Of a DNA stretch of 64,000 nt, positions 8,708-15,962 are shown one piece after another. The notes under the pieces are model-generated. The model did not search any database and was not told the origin of the DNA. It was given only the letters and a program-made list of their open reading frames with translations. A program made the translations under genes and the position numbers. The stretch is from positions 139,497 to 203,496 of the forward strand of contig NZ_LQYA01000047.1 of the NCBI RefSeq assembly GCF_001531445.1, given 5' to 3'. This DNA is from Sporosarcina koreensis (GTDB lineage: Bacteria > Bacillota > Bacilli > Bacillales_A > Planococcaceae). The first letter of the stretch is position 1. The number at the start of each line of letters is the position of its first letter.

Positions 8708-8730
8708 AAGATATATTTAAAATGCATCTT
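8708..8730. promoter_or_regulatory. NsrR-type operator dyad between hmp and nsrR
   Basis: Half sites AAGATATAT (8708-8716) and ATGCATCTT (8722-8730) are inverted around TTAAA, giving a 23-bp dyad matching only at the R/Y positions where symmetry relaxes. This agrees with the AT-rich NsrR box known upstream of Bacillus hmp. It lies just upstream of the hmp start on the minus strand. Confidence 0.8.
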
Positions 8731-8761
8731 TATATTGATGTAAAATTTTAGACACATTTCT

Positions 8762-8790
8762 TTCACGATACCGACATAATCGCTTATAAT
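8762..8790 (+). promoter_or_regulatory. Sigma-A-type promoter of nsrR
   Basis: TTCACG (8762-8767), a 17-base spacer and a perfect TATAAT (8785-8790) precede the nsrR start by 24 bases. Confidence 0.6.
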
Positions 8791-8814
8791 AGGTTGTTGA
8801 ATGGCGGTGAAATT

Positions 8815-9258
8815 ATGCGGTTGACATTATATACAGATTTTTCATTGCGAGTCTTACTGTATTTGGCTACAAAGGAAGCCGAAGAGTTATCGACGATCCA
8901 GGAAATTTCGGATCGATACCAAATCTCTAAAAACCATCTGACAAAAGTTGTCCATGAGTTAGGAAAGATGGGTCTTATTGAAACGGTGCGCGGGAGAGGC
9001 GGAGGAATCAGGCTGAACGTGAAGCCCGAGGATATAAATGTAGGCGAACTCGTCCGGAAGACGGAAGATGATTTCTATCTTGTCGAATGCTTCCGTCCGG
9101 ATGGCAATCATTGTATCCTGTCGTCTGCATGCCGATTGAAAGGCGCATTGCATGAAGCGCTTTCCGCTTATTTGGCCGTTTTGGACAAGTACACGATTGC
9201 CGATTTCCTCGTAAATAAAGAGGAGCTGGCAGCGATTTTGTTCAGCAAACCTTTATGA
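8815..9258 (+). CDS. nsrR: Rrf2-family NO-sensing repressor
   Basis: A 147-residue Rrf2-family regulator with an N-terminal winged helix (MRLTLYTDFSLRVLLYLA, then IQEISDRYQISKNHLTKVV). Three cysteines in ECFRPDGNHCILSSACRL match the NsrR 4Fe-4S ligand pattern. NsrR binds DNA with an intact cluster and releases hmp on nitrosylation. The ATG at 8815 follows GGCGGTG; an upstream in-frame start at 8794 has no site. Divergence from hmp and the dyad between them support the assignment. Confidence 0.92.
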   Translation: MRLTLYTDFSLRVLLYLATKEAEELSTIQEISDRYQISKNHLTKVVHELGKMGLIETVRGRGGGIRLNVKPEDINVGELVRKTEDDFYLVECFRPDGNHCILSSACRLKGALHEALSAYLAVLDKYTIADFLVNKEELAAILFSKPL

Positions 9259-9294
9259 TAGAATAAAAAGGAATATACCAGTAGGAGGATTATA

Positions 9295-10221
9295 ATGGGG
9301 AAAGTATTCGTATTTGGACATAAAAACCCTGACACCGATTCCATTACGTCGGCGATCAGCTATGCTTATTTGAAACAACAGCTTGGGATGGATGCAGAAG
9401 CGGTGCGTCTTGGTTCTATTTCAGGTGAAACAGCTTACGCGCTCGGTCAATTCGGCTTTGAAGCTCCACGATTAATCGAAAAAGCAGCGCCGGAAGCAAA
9501 GCAAGTCATCCTTGTCGATCATAATGAAAAACAGCAAAGTGTTGATGATCTGGATGATGTACAAGTCATCGAAGTCGTCGATCATCACCGGATCGCCAAT
9601 TTCCAAACGGCAGATCCGCTTTATTACCGTGCTGAACCAGTCGGCTGCACAGCAACAATCTTAAAAAAGCTGTATAAGGAAAATAACGTCGAGATTCCAA
9701 AGGACATTGCGGGACTCATGCTTTCCGCAATCATTTCCGATTCATTGCTATTCAAATCACCGACATTCACGGAAGAGGATCGCTCGGCCGCTGAAGAATT
9801 GGCAACGATTGCGGAAGTGGATGCGCAAGTGTACGGTCTTGAAATGCTGAAGGCTGGCGCGGATCTGAGCGGAAAATCACTAGAGGAACTCGTATCGCTT
9901 GATGCGAAGGAGTTCACGATCGGTGATGCGAAAATTGAAATCGCGCAAGTGAACGCGATTGAAGTCGATGATGTCATGAATCGCCAAGCCGAGGTGGAAG
10001 TTCTATTGAACAGCATCATCGAAGAAAAAGGATTAGACCTGTTCCTGTTCGTCGTAACGGACATCTTGAACAATGATTCGACTGTCATTGCACTCGGAAA
10101 CGCTGCAGAACGCGCTTGTGCTGCATTCAACGTTGCATTGACGAACAATACGACTTTGTTCAAAGGTGTCGTTTCAAGGAAAAAACAAATCGTGCCTGTT
10201 TTGACAGAAGCATTGAAATAA
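9295..10221 (+). CDS. ppaC: Manganese-dependent inorganic pyrophosphatase (family II)
   Basis: A 308-residue DHH-family enzyme hydrolysing pyrophosphate to phosphate in the cytosol. Metal-binding motifs are GHKNPDTDS at residues 8-16, VDHNE, and VVDHHRI (DHH). The C-terminal DHHA2 domain ends in SRKKQIVP, the substrate-binding segment. Length equals that of B. subtilis PpaC. Start ATG follows AGGAGGATTATA. The gene stands 36 bases after nsrR but has its own strong terminator. Confidence 0.95.
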   Translation: MGKVFVFGHKNPDTDSITSAISYAYLKQQLGMDAEAVRLGSISGETAYALGQFGFEAPRLIEKAAPEAKQVILVDHNEKQQSVDDLDDVQVIEVVDHHRIANFQTADPLYYRAEPVGCTATILKKLYKENNVEIPKDIAGLMLSAIISDSLLFKSPTFTEEDRSAAEELATIAEVDAQVYGLEMLKAGADLSGKSLEELVSLDAKEFTIGDAKIEIAQVNAIEVDDVMNRQAEVEVLLNSIIEEKGLDLFLFVVTDILNNDSTVIALGNAAERACAAFNVALTNNTTLFKGVVSRKKQIVPVLTEALK

Positions 10222-10228
10222 AATAATA

Positions 10229-10266
10229 AAAAGGTTGTGCTCTTCTTTAGGGGCACAACCTTTTTT
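10229..10266 (+). terminator. Terminator after ppaC
   Basis: AAGGTTGTGC (10231-10240) pairs perfectly with GCACAACCTT (10253-10262), followed by a T run. Confidence 0.9.
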
Positions 10267-10366
10267 AGATATCAATACTGATCCATCATTTCCCGACGGA
10301 TATCAATCATTTCCCAAGATATATGGTCATTTCGGGACCTTCGACGCACGCGATTGATGGAGATTG

Positions 10367-11743
10367 TCATTCCAAATCCAGCGGTTTCGTTGCAGGTCCT
10401 TCGAGGACGGAGCCATCCTTCCGGAAACGGGATCCGTGGCAAGGACAATCCCATGTTTGGTCGGCTTCATTCCACCGCGTCCTGCACCCCATATGTGTGC
10501 AGATCGGAGAGTCGGTCCTTGAAATATGCCCCCCGGTGAATTCTCTCAGCACAAGCCCCGTATTCTTTAATGCTTGAACGAGGAATGAGCCGAAGCCGGT
10601 GCGATCGGGTGCATAGAGCGAAGCGGCCTTGTTCTGCCGACCGACGATCTGGTCGCTGATAATCCGCGCACTGACAAGTGAATTGGACAGCCCCCATTTC
10701 CGGAAACCCGTATTCAAATGAACATAAGGCATGCTCGTCGAAATGCAGCCGGCATACGGAATGAGGTCTGGAGTCTGCGGATCCTGTGCAGACCAGCCGT
10801 ATTTCATCGCGTCCAGCTGATAGACATTCCTCAATTCGGAGGACAACGTTTCATAATGCACTTGCGTCTCTTTTTCCATCCCTGCCTGATGCCCTTCGCC
10901 GGATAAGAGGAAATGTGTTTTTCCGTCGATATAAGCTGTTCTTACCGAACGTTTCGGATTGTCGACCGAAATATATTGTCCCATCAACGGCATATTCGCC
11001 GGTGCTGAAACGAGATAGGAGCGGCTGACGGTCAATTTCAAGATTTGCAAACCTCTTAACGCCTCGATTGGGTAATGGGTACATAGCACAAGTTCATTAA
11101 ATTGGATTTCGTTTTTTGAATTTGTATAGAGCAGGCGTTTTTTCAAGTCCATGAGACGCACATCCGATTTCTCGTAAATACGGGCTCCTGCTTTAACGGC
11201 GAGTTTCGCCAAATGCTGGCCGAAGCGCACAGGATGGATCTGTGTTTCGTCTTTCAACGTCAACGTCAAATCGGTTTTCAAAGGAAGTTCGCTATTCCTG
11301 CCAAGTTCCCCAACAATGCCGATGTCGTCATACGCCTTCTTTTCATCTTGAAGCAGTTCGGTCCCATACTTGGATTGCGCAAATAGGATGGAATCCGCAT
11401 TCCGCAGTTCATCCCCTTCAGCGATAGAGCGTCCAAACAGCACGGCTTGCTTGTTCACTTCATAATAAATCCGTGCATTCTCCCGCCCGAACTGCTTGAT
11501 CAGATCGGCATAGACGACGTCATGCTGCGCGGTCAATTTGCCAGTCGAATTGCCTGTAGCCCCGCATAGGATTTCATCTTTCTCAAGTAGGATAACGTCT
11601 TTTCCTTCTTTCGCTAAAAAATAGGCGTTTGCAATTCCGCTTAATCCTCCGCCAATAATGCAAACATCGCAGGATACGTCTTTATCCAGAGCGGGATAGG
11701 AATCCCGAGGGTACGCGGTCTGGAGCCATAGTGATTTGTACAT
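10367..11743 (-). CDS. FAD-dependent oxidoreductase with C-terminal Rieske domain (YhfW-like)
   Basis: A 458-residue fusion: an N-terminal DAO-type FAD domain with dinucleotide motif CIIGGGLSGIANAYFLA near residues 28-44, and a C-terminal Rieske 2Fe-2S domain with ligands CTHMGC and CPCHGSRF. The architecture matches B. subtilis YhfW and related Rieske oxidoreductases of unknown substrate. It probably moves electrons between FAD and the cluster in the cytosol. The minus-strand start lies in a gap to the divergent FrnE-like gene. The domain call is secure; the physiological reaction is not. Confidence 0.88.
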   Translation of the reverse strand: MYKSLWLQTAYPRDSYPALDKDVSCDVCIIGGGLSGIANAYFLAKEGKDVILLEKDEILCGATGNSTGKLTAQHDVVYADLIKQFGRENARIYYEVNKQAVLFGRSIAEGDELRNADSILFAQSKYGTELLQDEKKAYDDIGIVGELGRNSELPLKTDLTLTLKDETQIHPVRFGQHLAKLAVKAGARIYEKSDVRLMDLKKRLLYTNSKNEIQFNELVLCTHYPIEALRGLQILKLTVSRSYLVSAPANMPLMGQYISVDNPKRSVRTAYIDGKTHFLLSGEGHQAGMEKETQVHYETLSSELRNVYQLDAMKYGWSAQDPQTPDLIPYAGCISTSMPYVHLNTGFRKWGLSNSLVSARIISDQIVGRQNKAASLYAPDRTGFGSFLVQALKNTGLVLREFTGGHISRTDSPICTHMGCRTRWNEADQTWDCPCHGSRFRKDGSVLEGPATKPLDLE

Positions 11744-11845
11744 AATAAGTCCTCCAATTGATCTTCGATAAGAAAGCAGCAGGCATATTCATTGTTGCCA
11801 TTTTGAATGAAATCTAAAATGGAAGAGGAAAGGTGGTCGTAAATC

Positions 11846-12553
11846 GTGAAAATTGAAATCTGGTCAGACTATGTTTGCCCGTTTTGTTACATCGGGAAAC
11901 GGAGATTGGAAGAAGCGTTACAGGAAACAAACTTGGGAGATAAGGTGGAAGTGACGTTCAAAGCGTTCCAGTTGGACCCGAACACACCTGTAGGCGCTGG
12001 AGGCGCCGTTCCGGAAGACTTGGCAAAGAAGTACGGCATCAGCTTGGATGAAGCGAAGAAGATGCTAGAGAATGTTGCCTCGCAGGCGAAGACAGTCGGA
12101 CTGGATTTCGACGTCGAAGGCATGGTCGGTGCGAATACCTTCAACGCACACCGACTTGCTAAGCTTGCCGAAACGGAAGGCAAGGGCGGTGCCGTATCGG
12201 AACGTCTCCTGCAAGGCCACTTCGTAAAAGGAGAGGCAGTCGACAATGAAGATACTTTACTCTCCATTGCGGAAGGGGCAGGGATTTCGAAAGAACGTAC
12301 AGAACAGATGCTTCAGTCAGATGAATTCTCTGATGACGTGAAAAGGGATATCGCAGAAGCCGGACAACTTGGCGTCCAAGGCGTCCCATTCTTCGTCATC
12401 AATCGCAAATACGCTATTTCAGGAGCGCAGCCGGTTGAAGCATTTACAGAAGCGCTGAAAAAAGTGGCGGCAGAAGAAGGCATCCAACCTCAGTTGAAAG
12501 TGTTAGGCACCGAAGGCCAAGGCGTATGCACGGATGATAACTGCGATATTTGA
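11846..12553 (+). CDS. DsbA-family oxidoreductase, FrnE/YwbO-like
   Basis: A 235-residue thioredoxin-fold protein with N-terminal CPFC (C11-C14) in WSDYVCPFCYIGK, the usual FrnE-type redox site. The cis-Pro segment reads GVQGVPFFVINR, and the protein ends with an extra Cys pair in CTDDNC. No signal peptide is present, so it should be cytosolic. The family includes thiol-disulphide oxidoreductases and 2-hydroxychromene-2-carboxylate isomerase-like enzymes. The start is GTG after AAAGGTGG. The neighbour is a divergent Rieske oxidoreductase, hinting at redox stress. Confidence 0.86.
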   Translation: MKIEIWSDYVCPFCYIGKRRLEEALQETNLGDKVEVTFKAFQLDPNTPVGAGGAVPEDLAKKYGISLDEAKKMLENVASQAKTVGLDFDVEGMVGANTFNAHRLAKLAETEGKGGAVSERLLQGHFVKGEAVDNEDTLLSIAEGAGISKERTEQMLQSDEFSDDVKRDIAEAGQLGVQGVPFFVINRKYAISGAQPVEAFTEALKKVAAEEGIQPQLKVLGTEGQGVCTDDNCDI

Positions 12554-12557
12554 TCGA

Positions 12558-12600
12558 AAAAATGACGGTCTAGCTTTTTTCGCTAGAACCGTCATTTTTG
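12558..12600. terminator. Bidirectional terminator between FrnE-like gene and mrpG
   Basis: AATGACGGT-CTAGC pairs with GCTAG-A-ACCGTCATT, with A and T tracts on both sides, serving the convergent frnE-like gene and mrp operon. Confidence 0.85.
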
Positions 12601-12956
12601 CTTTCATCCTTATATAAAACCTCATATAACTCATCTTCCGTCGAAATATCCGCAAGCTTCACCTTTGAGCGGTACGCTGCCCGGACAATCAAATGCCCCG
12701 CGACCGGTGCAGTAAGAAAAACAAAAACGATACCGAGAAGCACCCGCACACTCACAAACTGTTCACGGAACAAGAAATACAAGAAAGTACCTGAAAGTGT
12801 CAGCAATACGGCAAGGGTTGAGCTTTTCGTCGCGGCGTGCGACCGCGTATAGATATCTGGCAATCGGATAAGCCCGAAAGCACTAATGACACTCGCAATC
12901 CCGCCCGTCAATATCAACAAAGCGCCTATGAATTCACCGATCTCGTTTACGCTCAA
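12570..12956 (-). CDS. mrpG: Na+/H+ antiporter subunit G
   Basis: The last gene of the mrp operon: 128 residues with three hydrophobic segments. It carries the MrpG block GLIRLPDIYTRSHAATKSSTLAV and an acidic cytoplasmic tail. MrpG is a small membrane subunit needed for assembly of the hetero-oligomeric Mrp antiporter. The start is TTG at 12956 with GAGGGGTG upstream, overlapping the end of mrpF by 23 bases, which indicates coupled translation. The 3' end lies within the bidirectional terminator. Confidence 0.93.
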   Translation of the reverse strand: MSVNEIGEFIGALLILTGGIASVISAFGLIRLPDIYTRSHAATKSSTLAVLLTLSGTFLYFLFREQFVSVRVLLGIVFVFLTAPVAGHLIVRAAYRSKVKLADISTEDELYEVLYKDESKNDGSSEKS

Positions 12957-13218
12957 CGATTACACCCCTCTCAATAGCTTTCGAAAAGGCGATCGTTCCG
13001 ATGAAGGACAAAATCCCTAAAATCAAAATGACCTCCAAAAAAGCTTTCGTCTTCAACATGATCGAGACAACAGCAATCATCGCAATCAGGTTGACACCAA
13101 TCATATCCAGGGCAATGACACGATCCGGCATGGATGGGCCAAGGATGATACGGAGCACGGCGATGGAGATGGTAATGGAAAACAGGACGAGCGATATCGT
13201 CATCATTGTTTCAATCAT
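12934..13218 (-). CDS. mrpF: Na+/H+ antiporter subunit F
   Basis: A 94-residue protein with three membrane segments and the family block GPSMPDRVIALDMIGVNL. MrpF is a minor subunit of the Mrp complex in the cytoplasmic membrane. Its ATG overlaps the mrpE stop by four bases (ATGA), and its own end overlaps mrpG, so E, F and G are translationally chained. Length is normal for the family. Confidence 0.94.
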   Translation of the reverse strand: MIETMMTISLVLFSITISIAVLRIILGPSMPDRVIALDMIGVNLIAMIAVVSIMLKTKAFLEVILILGILSFIGTIAFSKAIERGVIVERKRDR

Positions 13219-13697
13219 CGTGTCACCTCCATAATCGCTTTTTCAAAGTTCTTCAGTTGTTTGATCAAACCGGCTCGGGACTGCTCTACGTCCATCGCGT
13301 GGATATAAAGCGTGTTGCCTTCGGGAGATACTTCCATGACGACAGACCCCGGCGTCAAGGTGAGAAGAAGCGACAGCATTGTCACTTCCACATCACTTTT
13401 CAAAACAGTTTCATATTTAAAGATGCCTGGTTTAATTTTCAATGTCGGGCTTAAAATCTGCCGTAGTACGACGATGCTTGACTGTGTCAATTCCGAGATG
13501 AATATCAAAAGCAATTTAAATGAATAAAATAACCGGCGTAAATAAAATTGGGTGCCGAAAAAACGGTGCATGAAAAAGATGATTCCAATTCCGACAAGGA
13601 AACCGGCAAAGAACGTCGTGAATCTCAATTCATCTTCATCCATTAACGTCATCCATAAAAAAGCGATGAACAGATTCAGTAATAACTGGGCTGGCAC
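13215..13697 (-). CDS. mrpE: Na+/H+ antiporter subunit E
   Basis: A 160-residue membrane subunit. It begins with hydrophobic LLLNLFIAFLW and contains the typical C-terminal LTLTPGSVVMEVSPEGNTLYIHAMD block of MrpE. The start is GTG at 13697 after GAGGTGAAGATAA. It follows mrpD by about 23 bases and overlaps mrpF by four. MrpE contributes to stable assembly of the antiporter. Length agrees with B. subtilis MrpE. Confidence 0.94.
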   Translation of the reverse strand: MPAQLLLNLFIAFLWMTLMDEDELRFTTFFAGFLVGIGIIFFMHRFFGTQFYLRRLFYSFKLLLIFISELTQSSIVVLRQILSPTLKIKPGIFKYETVLKSDVEVTMLSLLLTLTPGSVVMEVSPEGNTLYIHAMDVEQSRAGLIKQLKNFEKAIMEVTR

Positions 13698-13720
13698 TTA
13701 TCTTCACCTCAACTTTCCGC

Positions 13721-15205
13721 TTAACGATTTCCTTGTAAAACAGCATCGATATAAATTTCCGGATTCATAAGCGTCCGTGCTGCATCAGTAACATAAGGAG
13801 CAAGGCCTTCAACGCCGATCCCGATTGCAATCGTCATGATCGCAAATAGGATACATGGGACGAGCATCCCTTTTTTCAATGGAACGTCGTCATCCTCATT
13901 GATGATCGTCTCTCCCCAAAAACAATTCATGAAGATGCGCAATAGTGAGTACAGGACGAAAATGCCGGATAGAAAGGCTGCTATCAAAAGGATAAAGGAG
14001 CCTGATTCGATTGCCCCTTGCCCGATGAACACCTTGCCGATGAACCCGCTTAACGGCGGAATTCCCGCCAATGACAGCATCGTGATGAAAAAGAGCCATC
14101 CAAGTGTCGGATAGTTCCGGATCAAACCGCTCATCTCTTCGATTTTTGCTTTCCCCGTCAAATAGATCATCGTTCCGACAAGTAGGAACAGTAAAGCCTT
14201 AACAATCATGTCGTGAATCAAATAATAGATGGCGCCTTGGAAAGCGACTTCTGTTGAAATGGCCAACCCCGCCAATATGAATCCAACCGCAATTACCACG
14301 TTATACGAAACGATTTTTCGAATGTCGTTATAGGCAAGCGCACCGACACTTCCGCCAATCATCGTAAGAATTGCCATCACACCGATTGCGGTATGCGTAA
14401 TGACCGGTTCATGATAAAAAATAAGGGTGAAGACGCGGAACATTGCGTATATACCCACCTTTGTAAGCAAGGCGCCGAAAAGGGCAGCTATGACGGTCGG
14501 AGGCGCGCTGTATGATCCAGGCAGCCAGAAATAAAGGAGCAGCCCCGCCTTTAAACTGAAGACGATTAAAAAGATAAGACTGATCACCGTCAGTAAAGGC
14601 CCTTGTCCGACTTCAGCGATCCTGACTGATAAATGGGCCATGTTCAATGTGCCGACCGTTCCGTATAAATACGCGATCCCCATTAAAAAGAACCATGAGG
14701 AAAGGACGTTGATTGTGACATATTTGATTGATTCGATCAGTTGGATCTTCCTGCCTCCCATTGTAATGAGTACATAAGAAGATAGGAGCATCACTTCGAA
14801 ACAGACGAATAAGTTGAACAAGTCACCTGTCAGGAATGAACCATTAACGCCTGCGACGAGGAAGAAGACGAACGGATAAAAAAACATATGCTCATACTGC
14901 TTACCTATAGATGAAAAAGCGTAAATAAGAAGAATTCCTGTCACAATCGATGTTGTCACAACGAGCAGCATGGAAAATGAATCTGCAACGAATAAAATGC
15001 CGTAGGGGGGAAGCCAGCCTCCGAAATCGAGCCTTAAAATCCCTTCTTGCTGGATCTGGTGTAAAATGAGTACACTGACGACTACTGTTGCAATGCTCGA
15101 CAGAATGCCGAGAACACGCTGCGTCTTTATGTAGTGACGTAAAAAAACGAGGATGATCCCTGTTAGTAATGGGATGATCATCGGCATGACTAGTATGTTA
15201 TTCAT
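13721..15205 (-). CDS. mrpD: Na+/H+ antiporter subunit D
   Basis: A 494-residue polytopic subunit homologous to respiratory complex I NuoM/NuoN. The proton-pathway region reads FVCFEVMLLSSYVLITMGGRK, and KAGLLLYFWLPGSYSAPPTVIAALFGALLTKVGIY carries the conserved Lys positions. The ATG at 15205 is chosen because AAGGGGG is seven bases upstream; TTG 15211 would be too close. It overlaps the end of mrpC by eight bases. Together with MrpA it forms the ion-translocating core. Confidence 0.95.
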   Translation of the reverse strand: MNNILVMPMIIPLLTGIILVFLRHYIKTQRVLGILSSIATVVVSVLILHQIQQEGILRLDFGGWLPPYGILFVADSFSMLLVVTTSIVTGILLIYAFSSIGKQYEHMFFYPFVFFLVAGVNGSFLTGDLFNLFVCFEVMLLSSYVLITMGGRKIQLIESIKYVTINVLSSWFFLMGIAYLYGTVGTLNMAHLSVRIAEVGQGPLLTVISLIFLIVFSLKAGLLLYFWLPGSYSAPPTVIAALFGALLTKVGIYAMFRVFTLIFYHEPVITHTAIGVMAILTMIGGSVGALAYNDIRKIVSYNVVIAVGFILAGLAISTEVAFQGAIYYLIHDMIVKALLFLLVGTMIYLTGKAKIEEMSGLIRNYPTLGWLFFITMLSLAGIPPLSGFIGKVFIGQGAIESGSFILLIAAFLSGIFVLYSLLRIFMNCFWGETIINEDDDVPLKKGMLVPCILFAIMTIAIGIGVEGLAPYVTDAARTLMNPEIYIDAVLQGNR

Positions 15206-15536
15206 CTTCAAACCCCCTTAACTGTTGGAGGTTATCCGTACCGGTCTTTTTGTATGTACGATACGCAAGTACAAGTAGAAATGCGGTAACGGCAAAGCTG
15301 ATCACAATCGCTGTCAGAATCAGCGCCTGTGGCAAAGCATCCGTATAGCTTTCCGCATCCTCACCGAGCAACGGTGCACTGCCTTTCTTCAGTCCTCCCA
15401 TAGTCATCAATAATAGATGCGCTGCGTGCGACAGGACGGCAGTCCCCAAAATCACACGAATCAAATTGCGGGACAGCAGCAAATAGACAGCGATCATTAC
15501 AAGAAAGCCGACAAGTATTGTAATTAAAGTTTCCAT
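15198..15536 (-). CDS. mrpC: Na+/H+ antiporter subunit C
   Basis: A 112-residue protein of three helices, homologous to NuoK of complex I. It contains GTAVLSHAAHLLLMTMGGLKKGSAP and ends in LPQALILTAIVISFAVTAF, both typical of MrpC. The ATG starts three bases after the mrpB stop codon, and the 3' end overlaps mrpD. It forms part of the Mrp membrane complex that exchanges Na+ for H+. Confidence 0.94.
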   Translation of the reverse strand: METLITILVGFLVMIAVYLLLSRNLIRVILGTAVLSHAAHLLLMTMGGLKKGSAPLLGEDAESYTDALPQALILTAIVISFAVTAFLLVLAYRTYKKTGTDNLQQLRGFEDE

Positions 15537-15539
15537 CTG

Positions 15540-15962
15540 CTACACATCCTCACTAATGGTTGAAATAATCGTCACGACTACACCGACAACCGTCAATGCC
15601 ACTCCCGCCTCGAATACGATAACTGTCGACAGTTCGGTATCACCGAAAACGGGCAAATTGAAATGGCCGGCTGCTTGTGTAAGGAAATGCTTGCCGAACA
15701 GAACCGAACCAATGCCGGTACCGACGGCAAGAAATGCCCCCAGAGCCGCTATTTTCTTGAAATCGAACGGAATGCCTTTATGCACCGTTTCAATATCATG
15801 AACTAAATAAAGTAGAACGAATGCGGAAGAGAGGACAAGACCGCCGATAAAACCGCCGCCGGGATTGTTATGCCCCGACAGAAACAGCTCCACACCGAAC
15901 GTCAAAATGATGAATACGACGATTTTCGTCACGGTTTGCAAGATGACATCATTGATCTTCAA
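15540..15962 (-). CDS. mrpB: Na+/H+ antiporter subunit B
   Basis: A 140-residue subunit with four membrane segments and the family block SGHNNPGGGFIGGLVLSSAFVL. The start is TTG at 15962 with GGAGG upstream, overlapping the mrpA stop by 14 bases. MrpB is required for antiport and is conserved as a separate small gene in group 1 Mrp operons, where subunits A and B are not fused; the A-B-C-D-E-F-G order here is that type. Confidence 0.94.
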   Translation of the reverse strand: MKINDVILQTVTKIVVFIILTFGVELFLSGHNNPGGGFIGGLVLSSAFVLLYLVHDIETVHKGIPFDFKKIAALGAFLAVGTGIGSVLFGKHFLTQAAGHFNLPVFGDTELSTVIVFEAGVALTVVGVVVTIISTISEDV

